Source: Acidimicrobiaceae bacterium (GTDB lineage Bacteria > Actinomycetota > Acidimicrobiia > Acidimicrobiales > RAAP-2). Taken from it: 7,927 bases of DNA. Below the pieces are notes generated by a model. It saw only the letters and a list, made by a program, of their open reading frames with translations, was not told the DNA's origin and ran no database searches. The position numbers and the translations under genes are program-made. The stretch spans positions 1 to 7,927 of the forward strand of contig PKZI01000065.1 in the NCBI GenBank assembly GCA_003133005.1, written 5' to 3'. Positions 1-5,338 of this stretch are shown here, in pieces; position 1 is the first letter of the stretch; every line of letters begins with the position of its first letter.

Positions 1-296
1 GGCCCAATCTGCTGACTGGGACCGTTGTGATTGTACGGAGCGCCATAGCTGGCGGTCGTCGAAGTACCGTTGAGTTCACTGAACGCCGTGGTGGCGAAGT
101 CGACCGGATCTGCGGTGGACCACGCCTTTAACGTGATTGCCTTCTCGTCGGGCGAACCAAAGACGACCGCGAGAACGATGACGAGCGCTAACACGATCGC
201 CAAAGCGATGGTGCCTTCCTTGAGGATGTCGTAGGGGGTGTGACCGCCCTTCCACTCCGGCGCGTCAACGTCGGGACGAAATTTCTTCGTCGTCAT
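1..296 (-). CDS. Single-helix membrane protein partnered with cytochrome b (subunit IV-like start, 3' end outside window)
   Basis: The ATG lies at 296-294 and overlaps the cytochrome b stop in an ATGA, so the two are almost certainly translationally coupled. The first 98 codons are visible and the frame stays open to the left edge. The protein begins with about 27 polar residues (EWKGGHTPYDILKEG), has one hydrophobic helix at about 28-47, then an apparently extracytoplasmic stretch with FGSPDEKAI, ADPVDF and SYGAPYNHNG. The order 'LKE, helix, SPxEK, ADP' resembles the first helix and following loop of subunit IV or the Bacillus QcrC type. The expected PEWY/PDWY motif is not seen after ADP; the residues there are FATTAFSELNGTS. 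No CXXCH heme c motif occurs in the visible part. It is probably a subunit of the same complex as the upstream cytochrome b. The subunit IV relationship is inference from memory; the protein could be a dedicated partner of unknown family. Confidence 0.7.
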   Translation of the reverse strand, partial: MTTKKFRPDVDAPEWKGGHTPYDILKEGTIALAIVLALVIVLAVVFGSPDEKAITLKAWSTADPVDFATTAFSELNGTSTTASYGAPYNHNGPSQQIG

Positions 297-940
297 TCAC
301 TCACCCGCGTGATCTTCGCCGCTGGTACGAGATCATCCTCAAAGGGAGGGACGACACCCTTGGCCCGCACGAGAAGAATGTGCATTCCCGTTATCAAGAC
401 CAGCACGAGGGGCATCAGGACGATGTGCCACATCAACATTTGACCGAAATTGAGCACGTTGAAGTAGGCGCCCGCACCCGTCGCGTTTATGCCGTCCTTC
501 GCTTGTGTCGTAATCCACTGCGAGTCAAAGTTGCTCTGGATCGCGTAACCGGTAAAGCAAGTGGCGACCGAAGCCAGGAAGAGAACCACACCGGTCATCC
601 AAGTCAGCATTCGACCACCGCGCCACGCGGCCATCGCGAACTTTCCCCACAAGTGAATGACCATGGAGAACATGAAGACCTCGACGCTCCACAGGTGCAA
701 GGAATTGACGAAGTGCCCGTATGAGGATCCGTGCCACCACTGTGGTCCGCGCAGCGCGAGAATGCATCCCGTGCCAATGACCACGCCGAGTGCGGCCAAC
801 GTGGCGACGCCAAAGACGTAGATCCACGACGCAACGTAGGACGGCTGGGTATCGGGAAGAAGTTTCTCCGGGGGAAGTTTGCCCGCGACCTTGCGACGCA
901 GGCGCGTGGTCCATTGACGATCGATTTCCTCGCTGCTCAT
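293..940 (-). CDS. Diheme cytochrome b, N-terminal (b6-type) domain only
   Basis: This 215-residue integral membrane protein corresponds to the four-helix heme-binding half of cytochrome b, the size of cytochrome b6 or Bacillus QcrB rather than full-length mitochondrial or mycobacterial cytochrome b. Helix A is about 37-62, B 80-98, C 112-132 and D 166-192. The four heme-ligand candidates are H82 and H96 in helix B (14 apart, within SLHLWS and VIHLW) and H172 and H187 in helix D (15 apart), the spacing known from cytochrome b6. FTGY at 129-132 marks the end of helix C, but the usual PW(D/G)Q-type sequence after it is replaced by AIQSNFDSQWIT. No cysteine precedes helix A, so the covalent heme c(i) attachment of b6 and Bacillus QcrB is not obvious. 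Its start overlaps the 60-residue gene by ATGA and has a strong AAGGAG five bases upstream. Electron transfer through two b hemes across the membrane is expected; the donor and acceptor are not shown by the sequence. Confidence 0.88.
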   Translation of the reverse strand: MSSEEIDRQWTTRLRRKVAGKLPPEKLLPDTQPSYVASWIYVFGVATLAALGVVIGTGCILALRGPQWWHGSSYGHFVNSLHLWSVEVFMFSMVIHLWGKFAMAAWRGGRMLTWMTGVVLFLASVATCFTGYAIQSNFDSQWITTQAKDGINATGAGAYFNVLNFGQMLMWHIVLMPLVLVLITGMHILLVRAKGVVPPFEDDLVPAAKITRVSE

Positions 941-1119
941 TTATTCTCCTTGCGACGTCGTCGGCCGGGAAAGGGAAGAAAGAGCGCCGCGACGAAAGTC
1001 ACGATCATCAAAATGACGACAGTGAAGTTGGCAACGCTGATGTAGATGAAATGCCAGTGGATGTAGTGGCCGAGTGTGTTGAGAGGCAATATCGCCGCAA
1101 AAAAAGAGAGTGCGATCAT
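937..1119 (-). CDS. Small (60-residue) membrane protein of the cytochrome b module
   Basis: This short gene ends in an ATGA overlap with the cytochrome b start, which argues that it is real and cotranslated. The product is very hydrophobic. A short apolar N-terminus (about 2-17) is followed by a histidine- and aromatic-rich link (GHYIHWHFIY, 17-26), a strong helix (about 27-48) and a basic tail PFPGRRRRKENK. The positive-inside rule would put that tail in the cytoplasm. Its three histidines (18, 21, 23) lie near a membrane boundary and could contact a heme or quinone, but that is speculation. Similar small proteins ending in LPFPGRRR near this kind of cytochrome b seem familiar to me from other actinobacteria, but I cannot verify it here. 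No name is known to me; a small accessory subunit is the likeliest role. The ATG at 1119 is the only plausible in-frame start, with AAAGGG rather far upstream (11 bases). Confidence 0.68.
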   Translation of the reverse strand: MIALSFFAAILPLNTLGHYIHWHFIYISVANFTVVILMIVTFVAALFLPFPGRRRRKENK

Positions 1120-1127
1120 TGACGCGT

Positions 1128-1146
1128 GAGCCCTTTCATGGGACTC
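1128..1146 (-). promoter_or_regulatory. Possible hairpin over the ribosome binding site of the 60-residue gene
   Basis: Read on the minus strand, GAGTCCC, a loop ATGAAA and GGGCTC can pair as six base pairs with one bulged T. The 3' arm and loop contain AAAGGG, the only Shine-Dalgarno-like sequence before the ATG at 1119, so folding would hide it. The element sits in the 43-base gap between ctaA and the cytochrome b module. It is short and bulged, so it may be chance; there is no U tract, so it is not a convincing terminator. Confidence 0.25.
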
Positions 1147-1162
1147 AGTCTGTCAGCGAGTT

Positions 1163-2128
1163 TTAACTGCGCACTAGGGTCTTACGACCCAGAATCACGG
1201 GTTCTGTTTTCTTCTCGGTACCTGGTTCTCGGTCGTGCGCGCTTTGTCGAAGTGTGAACTGGGTCATACCTATCGTGAGCGAGATCGCACCTCCAACGTG
1301 GAACCACACCAGAAGCGCGGGCACGTGTGACAAATACTGCGTAATCCCGATGGCGGCTTGCACGAGTGAGACCAGTACGAGACGCCGCACGCCCAGTTGG
1401 AGCGGTTTGGGCGCGCCAGTTTTCCATATAGCGAGTAGCAATCCTACGACGAGGCCAATGAACAGTAGCGCTGCGGCGGAGTGGACCCACGCCGCCGACG
1501 AGAAAGCGAACGGAAGCCGCTTCGCTCGTAGTTGACCTTGCGACGAGCCCGCGTGCGGCCCTGATCCGGTGGTGAGTGTGCCCGTTACGAGCAGAATGAA
1601 AAAGGGAATCCAAAGTATCCGCGCAACTGCTTGGAAGTGGGGGTCTCGAACGTCGCTTCTCGCGCCCGGTCCGTAGATGTACTTGGAATGGTGATAGAGC
1701 ACTGCGCCAATGCTCACCATGGCGAGCGAAAGCAGCATGTGCAACGACACGAGCCATGGGTTCAGTTTCGAATACACCACGAATGCGCCGAGCACGGCGT
1801 CGGCGACGACACCCAAGATCAACGATCCGGACAGTAAAAGCAGGTCGCGGCGACGAGGATTGCGCAACCAAGCGGCGACAAAGGTCAAGCCCGTGAGAAT
1901 CACCAGGCTCACGGTGATCATTCGATTGGCGTACTCGATGAAAGGATGAATGCTCAACGAGCCAGTTACTCGGCCCTGGAAGCAGGTGGGCCAGTCAGGA
2001 CAACCGAGTCCCGAGCCCGTCAGTCGCACTGCTGCTCCAGAGAGCACGATCACAATCATTGCTAAGAAGGTTGCAAAAGCAAACCAGCGAAAGGCGGGCG
2101 CAGACAGCGTGCGAGGAGCGGGAGCCAC
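1163..2128 (-). CDS. ctaA: Heme A synthase (CtaA/Cox15 family)
   Basis: CtaA oxidises the C8 methyl group of heme O to the formyl group of heme A, for aa3-type cytochrome oxidase, within the cytoplasmic membrane. The 321-residue product has about eight hydrophobic helices in two four-helix halves. Family features are GSGLGCPDWPTC at 38-49 with a cysteine pair (C43, C49) in the first outer loop, IEYANR at 64-69 with the conserved Glu65, H130 (SLHM), the loop TGSGPHAG at 187-194, H216 (WVHS) and H277 (WFHVGG). The usual His of the first-helix-pair E-x-x-H-R motif is Asn68 here. The start is GTG at 2128-2126; a later start would delete part of the first helix. TAGGCT lies six bases before the GTG, so the message may be leaderless. 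It diverges from ctaB and is followed after 43 bases by the cytochrome b module on the same strand, probably one operon. The C-terminal 25 residues are a polar cytoplasmic tail. Confidence 0.93.
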   Translation of the reverse strand: MAPAPRTLSAPAFRWFAFATFLAMIVIVLSGAAVRLTGSGLGCPDWPTCFQGRVTGSLSIHPFIEYANRMITVSLVILTGLTFVAAWLRNPRRRDLLLLSGSLILGVVADAVLGAFVVYSKLNPWLVSLHMLLSLAMVSIGAVLYHHSKYIYGPGARSDVRDPHFQAVARILWIPFFILLVTGTLTTGSGPHAGSSQGQLRAKRLPFAFSSAAWVHSAAALLFIGLVVGLLLAIWKTGAPKPLQLGVRRLVLVSLVQAAIGITQYLSHVPALLVWFHVGGAISLTIGMTQFTLRQSAHDREPGTEKKTEPVILGRKTLVRS

Positions 2129-2130
2129 CC

Positions 2131-2143
2131 CCCTAGCCTAGGG
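2131..2143. promoter_or_regulatory. Perfect palindrome in the ctaA-ctaB divergent spacer (candidate operator)
   Basis: CCCTAG, one C, then CTAGGG form a perfect 13-base inverted repeat in the 42-base spacer between the ctaA and ctaB starts. It covers the presumed ctaA -10 hexamer, so a bound protein would block that promoter and could affect ctaB. It is short and the regulator is unknown; chance is possible. Confidence 0.35.
2135..2140 (-). promoter_or_regulatory. Presumed -10 element (TAGGCT) of ctaA, leaderless layout
   Basis: On the minus strand TAGGCT (TANNNT type) is followed by AGGGGG and then the GTG start at 2128. The expected transcription start about seven bases after the hexamer falls on the GTG itself. 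The G run abuts the start codon and is too close to act as a normal Shine-Dalgarno site, which favours leaderless translation. No good -35 was seen. Confidence 0.45.
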
Positions 2144-2157
2144 AATCTTGAAACTCG

Positions 2158-2163
2158 TAGGAT
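2158..2163 (+). promoter_or_regulatory. Presumed -10 element (TAGGAT) of ctaB, leaderless layout
   Basis: TAGGAT matches the actinobacterial -10 pattern and stands seven bases before GTG at 2171, so transcription could begin at or next to the start codon. AGGA inside the same hexamer could instead act as a Shine-Dalgarno site eight bases before the GTG; both readings support GTG 2171. No clear -35 was found. Confidence 0.45.
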
Positions 2164-2170
2164 ATTGCCC

Positions 2171-3085
2171 GTGACCCTTACCGCTCCTCGCAACCTCTCG
2201 ATTGGCGACGTTCTTCGCGGGTACCTCGCGCTCACCAAACCCCGGATCATTGAGTTACTTCTCGTGACGACGGTCCCCACCATGGTGGTGGCCGCGGGCG
2301 GTATACCTGGCTTGTGGTTGATCGTGGCGACGCTTATTGGTGGCACGCTCGCCGCTGGTGGCGCCAACGCTTTTAACATGGTCATCGACCGTGACATCGA
2401 CGCGGTCATGGAACGCACCAAAAAGCGGCCGCTGGTAACGGGCGTGATGAGTGCACGAGCGGCGACGGTCTTTGCGGTGGGCCTCGAAATCGTGGCGTTC
2501 GCCGTCCTCGCGATCTGGGTGAATCAGCTTTCGGCCTGGTTGGCGCTCAGCGCGACGGCGTTTTACGTCGTGATCTACACCATGTGGCTGAAGCGACGCT
2601 CGAAGCAAAACATCGTCATTGGTGGCGCCGCGGGAGCGGTCCCGGCGCTTATTGGCTGGTCAGCGGTGACAAACTCACTCTCGTGGACGCCGGTGTTGCT
2701 GTTCCTCGTGATTTTCATCTGGACGCCGCCACATTTCTGGGCGCTCGCGGTGCGGTACCGAGATGACTATCAAGCTGCAAACGTTCCGATGATGCCCGTC
2801 GTGGCGTCACTTCGACGCACGACGCTCGAGATTCTCGTGTACTCAGTAATTCTGTGGGCGCTGACCGTATTAATCGGGCCCACCGCACACCTCGGTTGGA
2901 TCTACGCCGTATCGTCCACGGTGTTAGGTGGGCTCTTTACCTTCTACGCGCTGCGCCTCCATCGACACGCTCGTGAGGATCGCGCGGACGTGGGCGAAGC
3001 AATGCGACTCTTCCATTTCTCCATTACGTACTTGTCCGCGTTATTCATTCTCATGGCGGTTGATGTCATTGTCCGAAACCACTAA
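2171..3085 (+). CDS. ctaB: Protoheme IX farnesyltransferase (heme O synthase)
   Basis: CtaB is a UbiA-superfamily membrane prenyltransferase that adds a farnesyl group from farnesyl diphosphate to heme B, giving heme O for CtaA. From the GTG the product has 304 residues, normal for the family, with about nine hydrophobic helices. The first Asp-rich motif is NMVIDRDID at 69-77 (N69, D73, D77), which binds the diphosphate through Mg. The loop TKKRPL follows at 83-88. YTMWLKRRSKQNIVIGG at 136-152 and WTPPHFWALA at 184-193 are typical CtaB signatures. The second Asp motif is YRDDYQAANVPMMPVV at 196-211. An in-frame TTG at 2165 would add two residues but lies only two bases after AGGA and upstream of the presumed transcript start, so GTG 2171 is preferred. 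The gene diverges from ctaA and its 3' end overlaps the next gene by 23 bases, suggesting a two-gene operon. Confidence 0.95.
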   Translation: MTLTAPRNLSIGDVLRGYLALTKPRIIELLLVTTVPTMVVAAGGIPGLWLIVATLIGGTLAAGGANAFNMVIDRDIDAVMERTKKRPLVTGVMSARAATVFAVGLEIVAFAVLAIWVNQLSAWLALSATAFYVVIYTMWLKRRSKQNIVIGGAAGAVPALIGWSAVTNSLSWTPVLLFLVIFIWTPPHFWALAVRYRDDYQAANVPMMPVVASLRRTTLEILVYSVILWALTVLIGPTAHLGWIYAVSSTVLGGLFTFYALRLHRHAREDRADVGEAMRLFHFSITYLSALFILMAVDVIVRNH

Positions 3086-3644
3086 GCCCGCGCGCGGTCG
3101 CCCCTCGCCCAAGATGTTCATTTCCTTGGGCATCGGTGTCGTCATCGCCGTGGCCCTAATCGCAGTCGTCTCGGTTGTCACCGGTGGCAAGGTCACCAAC
3201 TCGGGCAGTAGTCCAAAATCTGCGTTGCAAGGAACGAAGATCGCGACGTTCAGCGCGAGTGGTCTCGCAGGTGGAACACAAAAGGCACCTTGGTCGAATG
3301 GGCACCCCTCGGTATTGGTCTTCTTCGCGAGTTGGTGCGAGCCGTGTCAGGGAGAGATTCCAAAGTTGGCAAAGTACGTCTCGTCGCACAACGAAGGCAG
3401 GGTCGAGGTACTCGGAATTGATGCGGGCGATCAGCGAGCCGCGGCGCAAGCCTTCACCAAGAAGGACCACGTCACCTTCAACGTGGCCTTTGACCCCAAC
3501 GACACGATCACCGCGGGTCTGTTCAAGTTCGCCGCACTTCCAGAAACCGTGTTCTTGAACGCGAAGGGAGTTGTCGAGAACGTTCACGTGGGGGCGATCT
3601 CGACGTCACAACTGGCGCGAGGCATTTCAGCACTCGAGAGTTAG
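3063..3644 (+). CDS. Membrane-anchored thioredoxin-like protein (TlpA/ResA type)
   Basis: The 193-residue product has a short basic cytoplasmic N-terminus, one hydrophobic anchor at about 18-40 and an extracytoplasmic thioredoxin fold. The active site is ASWCEPC at 89-95 (C92, C95), followed by QGEIPKL as in TlpA/ResA proteins. AALPETVFL at 157-165 holds the cis-proline (P160). Relatives reduce apocytochrome c cysteines or copper-site thiols outside the membrane; placement directly after ctaB points to cytochrome oxidase or cytochrome c assembly, though the substrate cannot be read from sequence. The start is ATG 3063 inside the end of ctaB, preceded by a weak GGCGG; the frame stays open further upstream, but that would duplicate ctaB coding sequence and add a non-family N-terminus. 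ATG 3114 is a weaker alternative that loses the basic N-terminus. The TAG stop overlaps the stop of the opposing ABC permease. Confidence 0.87.
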   Translation: MSLSETTKPARGRPSPKMFISLGIGVVIAVALIAVVSVVTGGKVTNSGSSPKSALQGTKIATFSASGLAGGTQKAPWSNGHPSVLVFFASWCEPCQGEIPKLAKYVSSHNEGRVEVLGIDAGDQRAAAQAFTKKDHVTFNVAFDPNDTITAGLFKFAALPETVFLNAKGVVENVHVGAISTSQLARGISALES

Positions 3645-4372
3645 TCGAATCGAAACGTCCGGGCCGCGAGTAGCGGAGCGAGCAGTGCCCAAATCGCCAG
3701 CGAAAGCCAGTCGGCGTTGGTAGGGGCCAGACCTTGGCCAAGGACGCGGTGAAGACCTTCGGCCAACGCACCCGACGGCACACCAACGACCACGTGACGT
3801 ATGAATGAAGGGAGTGAAGAGACCGGGATCACGATGCCCGAGAGCAGCAAAAGTATTAGATAGAGCCCGTTGCTTGCGGCAAGATTCACCTCGGCGCGCA
3901 GTTGTCCCGCCAGCAAAAGTCCAATGCCGGCGCAACCGGCCGAACCCAACAAGAGAAGGGCCACAACGTCGACTATTCCGATGGCGCCGCCGTGCGGGTG
4001 CCAGCGAAGTAGCAATGCGACGAGCGAGAGGACAATAATCTGGATCGCTTCAGTTACTACGACGCCCCCAATTTTTGCACCAATGAGGCGACGCTGACCG
4101 AGGGGTGTGACGTAGAGACGTCGCAATACGCCGAACGACCTCTCAAAGCCCGTCGCGATGGAGAGTGCGACCAGGGAAGTCGAAAGTATGCACAGCGCAA
4201 GAATTCCTGGTGCGATGAAATTCACGCGATGAGCGTTGGGCGACGTCGTTACGTGCGCGAGCGAGAAGAAGACGAGCAACAGTACGGGGATCCCGATTGT
4301 CAACAGCAGCGTCTCGCCACGACGAATATTCATCCGCACCTCGGCGCAAGTCTGGGCCCACCACGCTCTCAC
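3641..4372 (-). CDS. ABC-2 type transporter permease
   Basis: This 243-residue membrane subunit of an exporter has about six hydrophobic helices (near 22-39, 53-76, 102-122, 132-157, 166-187 and 221-238). FERSFGVLRRLYVTPLGQ at 76-93 is the cytoplasmic coupling-helix pattern typical of ABC-2 permeases (DrrB-like). LLLSGIVIPVSSLP at 175-188 is the usual loop before the last helix. The GTG start overlaps the ATPase stop as GTGA, so the two are coupled, and GGGGCG lies seven bases upstream. Many DrrB-like permeases are somewhat longer. Cargo is unknown. An ABC exporter pair next to ctaA/ctaB also occurs in other actinobacteria as I recall, hinting at a role in oxidase or heme-related export, but this is inference. 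Its TAA overlaps the TAG of the convergent thioredoxin-like gene by four bases, leaving no space for a terminator. Confidence 0.88.
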   Translation of the reverse strand: MRAWWAQTCAEVRMNIRRGETLLLTIGIPVLLLVFFSLAHVTTSPNAHRVNFIAPGILALCILSTSLVALSIATGFERSFGVLRRLYVTPLGQRRLIGAKIGGVVVTEAIQIIVLSLVALLLRWHPHGGAIGIVDVVALLLLGSAGCAGIGLLLAGQLRAEVNLAASNGLYLILLLLSGIVIPVSSLPSFIRHVVVGVPSGALAEGLHRVLGQGLAPTNADWLSLAIWALLAPLLAARTFRFD

Positions 4373-5280
4373 GAGTTCGCCCCACTTCGCTCGTCGCCAA
4401 TGAGATCGAGGTACCGCTCCTCGAGGGAGGCGCGGGTTCGAAGCGACACCATTGTGACGCCGGCGCCGGTTAAGTACGTCGTCACGAGGGTGATTCTCTC
4501 GGGCGTCGTTGGGGTAGCGCAGCGAAGTCGCAGCGGTCCGTCAGTGGTGACGTCGCATCCTAAGAGTGTCGCGAGTCCCGCCGGATCGACGGGGCCGGAC
4601 GTCTCGACGATCAATTCCGGTTCACCCGCGAGTTCATTCAAGGTTCCCTTGGCCACTTCATGGCCCCGGTGAAGAATGACGAGGAAGTCAGCGAGGTGTT
4701 CGGCTTCGTCGAGTTCGTGGGTCGTAATAAGTAGCGCACAGCCGCGATCGCGTTCGGCTCGAATGATGTCGCGAATTATCTGCCGACCTTCTGGATCGAC
4801 CGACGTCGTCGGCTCATCAAGCACGAGGACCTTGGGGCGCCCCAGTAGTGCGAGGCCGAGCAGCGTTCGCTGTTGTTCGCCGCCACTCAGACGACGCCAT
4901 GGCGTGTTCACGCACTTGTCGAGATCGAGCAGCGACAGAAGTTCATTGGGTTCGCGGGGTGCCTCGTAGTAGGTGGCGGTGAGATCAAATACCTGACGCG
5001 GCGTCATCGGAGACCAGACGCCGCCGCGCTGCAGTAGAGCACCTGTCCGTGCGACGACTTCACGGTGATCTCGTTGAGGATCGAGCCCATGAAGACGCAC
5101 GGTGCCCGAGGAGGGGGTGATGAATCCCAAGAGCGTTTCGACGGCGGTCGTCTTACCAGCGCCATTGGGTCCGAGTAGCGCAGCGACTTCGCCGTAATTG
5201 ATTTGAAGCGTAACGTCATCAACGGCGTTCACTGAGCCGAAGCTCACTTTCAAATTCCTTATCTCTACCGCGCTACTCAC
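4369..5280 (-). CDS. ABC transporter ATP-binding protein (DrrA-like)
   Basis: This ATPase powers the downstream permease. Counted from GTG 5280 (303 residues), the Walker A motif is GPNGAGKTT at 37-45 (K43), the Q-loop Gln is at 84, the signature LSGGEQQR at 131-138, Walker B VLVLDEP at 151-157, the D-loop SVDP at 160-163 and the switch His at 188 (TTHELDEAEH). A C-terminal domain of about 90 residues ending in SLEERYLDLIGDE matches the extension of DrrA-type ATPases of drug or lipid exporters. All ATPase motifs are intact. Three starts are possible: ATG 5340, ATG 5313 with GAGGGG six bases before it, and GTG 5280 with TAGGTT eight bases before it. GTG 5280 is chosen because it begins close to the conserved EIRNLKVSFG and matches the leaderless layout of neighbouring genes; ATG 5313 remains a real alternative (314 residues). 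Confidence 0.9.
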   Translation of the reverse strand: MSSAVEIRNLKVSFGSVNAVDDVTLQINYGEVAALLGPNGAGKTTAVETLLGFITPSSGTVRLHGLDPQRDHREVVARTGALLQRGGVWSPMTPRQVFDLTATYYEAPREPNELLSLLDLDKCVNTPWRRLSGGEQQRTLLGLALLGRPKVLVLDEPTTSVDPEGRQIIRDIIRAERDRGCALLITTHELDEAEHLADFLVILHRGHEVAKGTLNELAGEPELIVETSGPVDPAGLATLLGCDVTTDGPLRLRCATPTTPERITLVTTYLTGAGVTMVSLRTRASLEERYLDLIGDERSGANS

Positions 5281-5288
5281 GACATCTG

Positions 5289-5294
5289 AACCTA
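5289..5294 (-). promoter_or_regulatory. Presumed -10 element (TAGGTT) of the ABC operon
   Basis: TAGGTT on the minus strand lies eight bases before GTG 5280. It has the same TAGGNT form as the hexamers before ctaA, ctaB and serS. If the ATPase starts at ATG 5313 instead, this hexamer would be inside the gene and the call would be wrong. Confidence 0.35.
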
Positions 5295-5325
5295 GACGTT
5301 TTTCAAGCGGCATCGAACCCCTCGA

Positions 5326-5331
5326 TAGGCT
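5326..5331 (+). promoter_or_regulatory. Presumed -10 element (TAGGCT) of serS, leaderless layout
   Basis: TAGGCT is identical to the ctaA hexamer and lies seven bases before ATG 5339. No strong Shine-Dalgarno site stands at a good distance; AGG inside the hexamer is nine bases away. This supports ATG 5339 over the upstream in-frame GTG at 5333, which would begin one base after the hexamer. Confidence 0.48.
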
Positions 5332-5338
5332 TGTGAGC

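Noticed and set aside
525..914. 129-residue minus-strand frame, and plus-strand frames around 731-1122
   Set aside because: These overlap the cytochrome b and 60-residue genes, whose helices, ligand histidines and ATGA junctions are convincing; the alternatives are low-complexity basic readings.
1182..1871. 229-residue open frame on the minus strand within ctaA
   Set aside because: It is an Arg-rich out-of-frame reading of ctaA with no motif or start signal; the ctaA frame has clear family residues throughout.
2062..2421. 119-residue minus-strand frame across the ctaA-ctaB spacer
   Set aside because: It would cross both promoters and the ctaB N-terminus; no recognisable domain.
2928..3062. 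Upstream extension of the thioredoxin-like gene
   Set aside because: The frame is open but lies wholly inside ctaB and encodes a non-family sequence; ATG 3063 gives the usual basic N-terminus plus anchor.
3641..5280. ABC pair as CcmA/CcmB cytochrome c maturation exporter
   Set aside because: The ATPase has a long C-terminal extension of the DrrA type and the permease has the ABC-2 coupling pattern; no CcmC/CcmF-like WWD motif is nearby.
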